Assembly (NCBI RefSeq): GCF_007753265.1
Contig: NZ_CP036349.1
Coordinates: 4,993,363-5,057,362, forward strand
Direction of reading: 5' to 3'
Source: Botrimarina mediterranea
GTDB taxonomy: Bacteria; Planctomycetota; Planctomycetia; Pirellulales; Lacipirellulaceae
DNA: 64,000 bases
In this document: positions 61,817-64,000 of the stretch, in pieces
Layout of the letters: the number at the start of each line of letters is the position of its first letter
Position numbering within the stretch: position 1 is the stretch's first letter
Position numbers and translations under genes: made by a program
Notes under the pieces: generated by a model
Databases searched by the model: none
What the model was told of the DNA's origin: nothing
What the model saw: only the letters and a program-made list of their open reading frames with translations

Positions 61817-62608
61817 TCAGCCGCCGGCCTCTTCGACCGCACGACGCAGCGAGTTCGACACCCGTTCGCAGGCCGCGGCGTATCCGGTCGTCCGGCGGAA
61901 TGCCTCTTCACGGGGGTAGGGCGCGGCGACGTGGGCCTCGTCGATGATCCGCCCAGGCCGGGCCGCCATCACCACGATGCGCTGCGACAAGAAGACCGAC
62001 TCGTAGACGCTGTGCGTCACGAAGAGCACGGTCCACCGCTGCTCGCCCCACAGCCGCAGCAGGTCGTCGTTGAGGCGTGTGCGGGTGATCTCGTCGAGGG
62101 CGGCGAAGGGCTCGTCCATCAGCAGCACCCGCGGCCGTGTCACCAGCGCCCGGGCGATGGCGACACGCATCTTCATGCCGCCGGAGAGTTCGCGGGGGTA
62201 GGCGTCGTGAAAGTCGGCGAGGCCCACCAGGGCGAGGGCCTCATCGACGCGGTCGCGGGCCGCCGCGCGGCTCTCACCCCGCAGGCGGAGCGGTAGGTAG
62301 ACGTTCGCCCATACCCGCGACCAGGGGAGGAGCGTCGGCTCTTGGAAGACGAACGCCACGTCGCGTCCGCGCCCGGCGCGTCCCTCAGCGACGCCCGGCG
62401 CCCAATGGATGTCGCCCCTGGTCGGCTGCGAGAGCCCCGCCACGAGCCGCAGGGCCGTGCTCTTGCCGCAGCCCGAGGGCCCGACGAGCGAAACGAACTC
62501 CCCCTGCCCCACCGTCAGATCGAGCCCCGCCAGGGCCGTCGTGCCACCGAACGACTTGCCAACGCCGCGGAGTTGGACCAAGGGCTCGGGGGGTGGCGAG
62601 AGGGGCAT
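61817..62608 (-). CDS. NitT/TauT-type ABC transporter ATP-binding protein
   Basis: A 263-residue ABC ATPase of the SsuB/TauB/nitrate group. Walker A VGPSGCGKSTALRLVAGL, Q-loop VFQEPTLLPWSRVWANVYLP, signature LSGGMKMRVAIARAL, Walker B VLLMDEPFAALDEITRTRLN and the H-loop VTHSVYESVFLS are intact; the 'DEPFAALDEITR' form is diagnostic of this group. No permease or binding-protein gene is adjacent, so partners must be encoded elsewhere. Substrate (nitrate, sulfonate, thiamine precursor) cannot be told from the ATPase. Confidence 0.9.
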   Translation of the reverse strand: MPLSPPPEPLVQLRGVGKSFGGTTALAGLDLTVGQGEFVSLVGPSGCGKSTALRLVAGLSQPTRGDIHWAPGVAEGRAGRGRDVAFVFQEPTLLPWSRVWANVYLPLRLRGESRAAARDRVDEALALVGLADFHDAYPRELSGGMKMRVAIARALVTRPRVLLMDEPFAALDEITRTRLNDDLLRLWGEQRWTVLFVTHSVYESVFLSQRIVVMAARPGRIIDEAHVAAPYPREEAFRRTTGYAAACERVSNSLRRAVEEAGG

Positions 62609-62669
62609 GGTGCGGTTTTCGCGGCGGATTGGGCGGCTTTGCCGCCGCGGCGGGGTTGGCGTGACTTCT

Positions 62670-62704
62670 CATTTAGCCCCCGGTCGTTGACCGGGGGCTA
62701 AATG
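62670..62704. repeat. Hairpin, family I, second copy
   Basis: Perfect 16-bp stem catttagcccccggtc/gaccgggggctaaatg with loop gtt. Same inner arm as 52514-52540. Confidence 0.85.
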
Positions 62705-62809
62705 AGGATTGGAGGCAAAAATCCCGGCCCCGCGTCGCTTGGAACGATAGTCCGCCGGGGCCAGTGTGGTTAGGGTCGGGGGGAGCGCCCCGCCGGCCCC
62801 CGCTAGCAG

Positions 62810-62837
62810 TTCACAATTTCTTAATACTGTCTTCACA
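62810..62837 (+). promoter_or_regulatory. PHO-box-like array upstream of pstS
   Basis: TTCACA (62810), TTAATA (62821) and TTCACA (62832) repeat at exactly 11-bp spacing, the helical period of PhoB/PhoP half-sites, about 90-117 bp before pstS. This matches the direct-repeat design of phosphate-starvation promoters. Confidence 0.6.
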
Positions 62838-62926
62838 TTCGCCCCCTACTCTATTCCCCAAGCCGGCGGGTGAGGACGCCCGGCGGCGCGAAAGTACCCT
62901 CCCGACCATGAGGACGATCCTCGGTG

Positions 62927-63850
62927 ATGAAGTCAGGCGTTCGGTTCTGTGCCGCGGTGCTCGTTAGCCTCCCGATCCTTGCCGGCTGTGGCCGCCAGGA
63001 GAGCATCAAGATCGACGGGTCGAGCACCGTCTACCCGATCAGCGAGGCGGTCGCCGAGGAGTTCCGGGAGGAAAGGCCGGGCGTCCGCGTCACGGTCGGG
63101 CTCTCCGGCACGGGCGGCGGCTTCAAGAAGTTCACCGCCGGCGAGATCGACATCTGCGACGCGTCGCGCGGCATCAAGCCCGAAGAGGTCGAGGCCCTCG
63201 CCGCCGCCAAGGTCCCTTACACCGAGCTCTCGGTCGCCTTTGACGGGATCGCGATCGTCGTGAACCCCGAGAACGATTGGTGCGACACGCTCACGGTCGA
63301 GCAGTTGGCCTCAATCTGGCGGCCGCTCGATGACTCGCCCGTCATGAAGTGGAACGAGCTCAATCCCGAGTGGCCCGACGAGGAGATCAAGCTCTACGGC
63401 CCCGGCACCGACTCGGGGACCTTCGAGTACTTCACGGAAGTAATCGTCGGCGAGGCCAAGTCCTGCCGTAGCGACTTCGCGGCCAGCGAAGACGACAACG
63501 TCCTGGTGACCGGCGTCGCTGAGGACAAGTACTCGCTCGGCTACTTCGGCTTCGCCTACTACGCCGAGAACGAGGACAAGCTGAAGCTCATCGGCGTCGC
63601 TCAGGGCGAAGCCGAACCGGTGCGTCCTTCGCTCGAGACGATCCGCTCGAACGAGTACGCGCCGCTGTCGCGGCCACTGTACCTGTACGTCCGCAACGAC
63701 CTGCTCACCAAGCCCGAGGGCCTGGAGTTCGTCGAGTTCTACCTCGACCAGGCCGGCAAGATGGCGGAAGAAGTCGGTTACGTCCCCGTGTCGGACGAGG
63801 TCGCGGCCGAGAACCAGAAGCGTTTCGAAGCCGCCAAGCCGGCTAAGTAG
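62927..63850 (+). CDS. pstS: Phosphate ABC transporter substrate-binding lipoprotein PstS
   Basis: A 307-residue phosphate-binding lipoprotein, the periplasmic receptor of the high-affinity Pst system. Signal peptide with lipobox [23 protein letters not shown] and [13 protein letters not shown] are the phosphate-cage motifs, and [16 protein letters not shown] the second. [12 protein letters not shown] and YPL-type C-terminal LYLYVRND are typical. Start is the ATG at 62927 (GTG at 62924 is also in frame; gagga lies 12 bases upstream). A PHO-box-like array precedes it and the probable pstC follows after 29 bases. Confidence 0.95.
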   Translation: MKSGVRFCAAVLVSLPILAGCGRQESIKIDGSSTVYPISEAVAEEFREERPGVRVTVGLSGTGGGFKKFTAGEIDICDASRGIKPEEVEALAAAKVPYTELSVAFDGIAIVVNPENDWCDTLTVEQLASIWRPLDDSPVMKWNELNPEWPDEEIKLYGPGTDSGTFEYFTEVIVGEAKSCRSDFAASEDDNVLVTGVAEDKYSLGYFGFAYYAENEDKLKLIGVAQGEAEPVRPSLETIRSNEYAPLSRPLYLYVRNDLLTKPEGLEFVEFYLDQAGKMAEEVGYVPVSDEVAAENQKRFEAAKPAK

Positions 63851-63879
63851 CACCACCGCCCTCAGCGAATCCTTTTTCG

Positions 63880-64000
63880 ATGTCGATGGCTACGGAATCC
63901 GCCTCGCTCCCGCCCGGTTCGCCGGCGCTGGGCACGCCTGCCGACAGCCGCGTCGCACGCCGCGGTTGGGAGGCCGCTATCCACGTCTTCTTGGCGGCCT
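63880..64000 (+). CDS. pstC: Probable phosphate permease PstC, N-terminal fragment (3' truncated)
   Basis: The frame starts with ATG at 63880 and is open to the end of the window (40 codons). The visible part is a hydrophilic Ser/Pro/Ala tail (MSMATESASLPPGSPALGTP) followed by RRGWEAAIHVFLAA, the beginning of a membrane helix. Assignment as PstC rests on its position 29 bases after pstS; sequence alone cannot confirm it. Confidence 0.6.
   Translation, partial: MSMATESASLPPGSPALGTPADSRVARRGWEAAIHVFLAA

Overview
The window looks like chromosomal DNA of a Planctomycetota bacterium, most likely order Pirellulales. This is inferred from the gene families: a DUF1559 protein with a prepilin-type N terminus, PEP-CTERM exported proteins, a double-length UvrA with four ABC modules, a giant RTX/G8 surface protein with an N-terminal 'RLEDRCVLS' motif, a sulfatase-type C-terminal domain at the left edge, YezD beside a sulfate transporter, and a very GC-rich sequence. 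No database was consulted.

Layout. 1-2.1 kb: end of a probable sulfatase and a CPA1 cation/proton antiporter bracketed by diverged direct repeats. 2.9-8.9 kb: a sigma-54 activator divergent from a sulfate ABC transporter operon (sbp-cysT-cysW-cysA-yezD), with a good -24/-12 promoter between them. 8.9-10.5 kb: a small lipoprotein and a DUF1559 protein, ended by a 16-bp hairpin. 10.5-15.8 kb: an accessory stretch with a DnaN (sliding clamp) paralogue and two unknown proteins, each of the three preceded by the same two-hairpin leader; the set ends in a strong terminator. 16.1-20.8 kb: the RTX/G8 protein. 21.5-30.1 kb: a secreted beta-propeller-like protein and the fused UvrA.

30.4-43.8 kb: DinB-like protein, Ser/Thr kinase, Uma2 nuclease, divergent glutamine synthetases of type III and type I, Ppx/GppA phosphatase, a PD-(D/E)XK-like gene enclosed by about 90-bp inverted repeats, a cold-shock protein and a secreted HExxH protein. 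44-52.5 kb: tRNA-His, an SF1 helicase, a Fic protein divergent from a HerA-like ATPase across a repeated ATTCCAA motif, lipoprotein/membrane proteins and a YugP-type zinc peptidase. 52.5-64 kb: thiS-thiG, a chorismate-lyase-like protein, an FAD oxidoreductase, a cassette of three PEP-CTERM genes flanked by a 68-bp direct repeat, an alpha/beta hydrolase, a second cold-shock protein, a PDZ protein, an orphan NitT/TauT-type ATPase, and pstS with the start of pstC behind an 11-bp-periodic PHO-box-like site.

The most striking property is not a single gene. More than twenty loci carry paired, often nested, inverted repeats of 25-100 bp arms that belong to about fifteen unrelated sequence families but share one architecture. 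Most sit between genes; five lie in frame inside genes (four in uvrA, one in the HExxH protein); one (40.84-41.59 kb) encloses a gene that fills its interior exactly and takes its ribosome-binding site from the repeat arm. I rank this, the three-copy leader module at 11.5-13.7 kb, and the direct-repeat-flanked PEP-CTERM cassette as the best candidates for undescribed biology.
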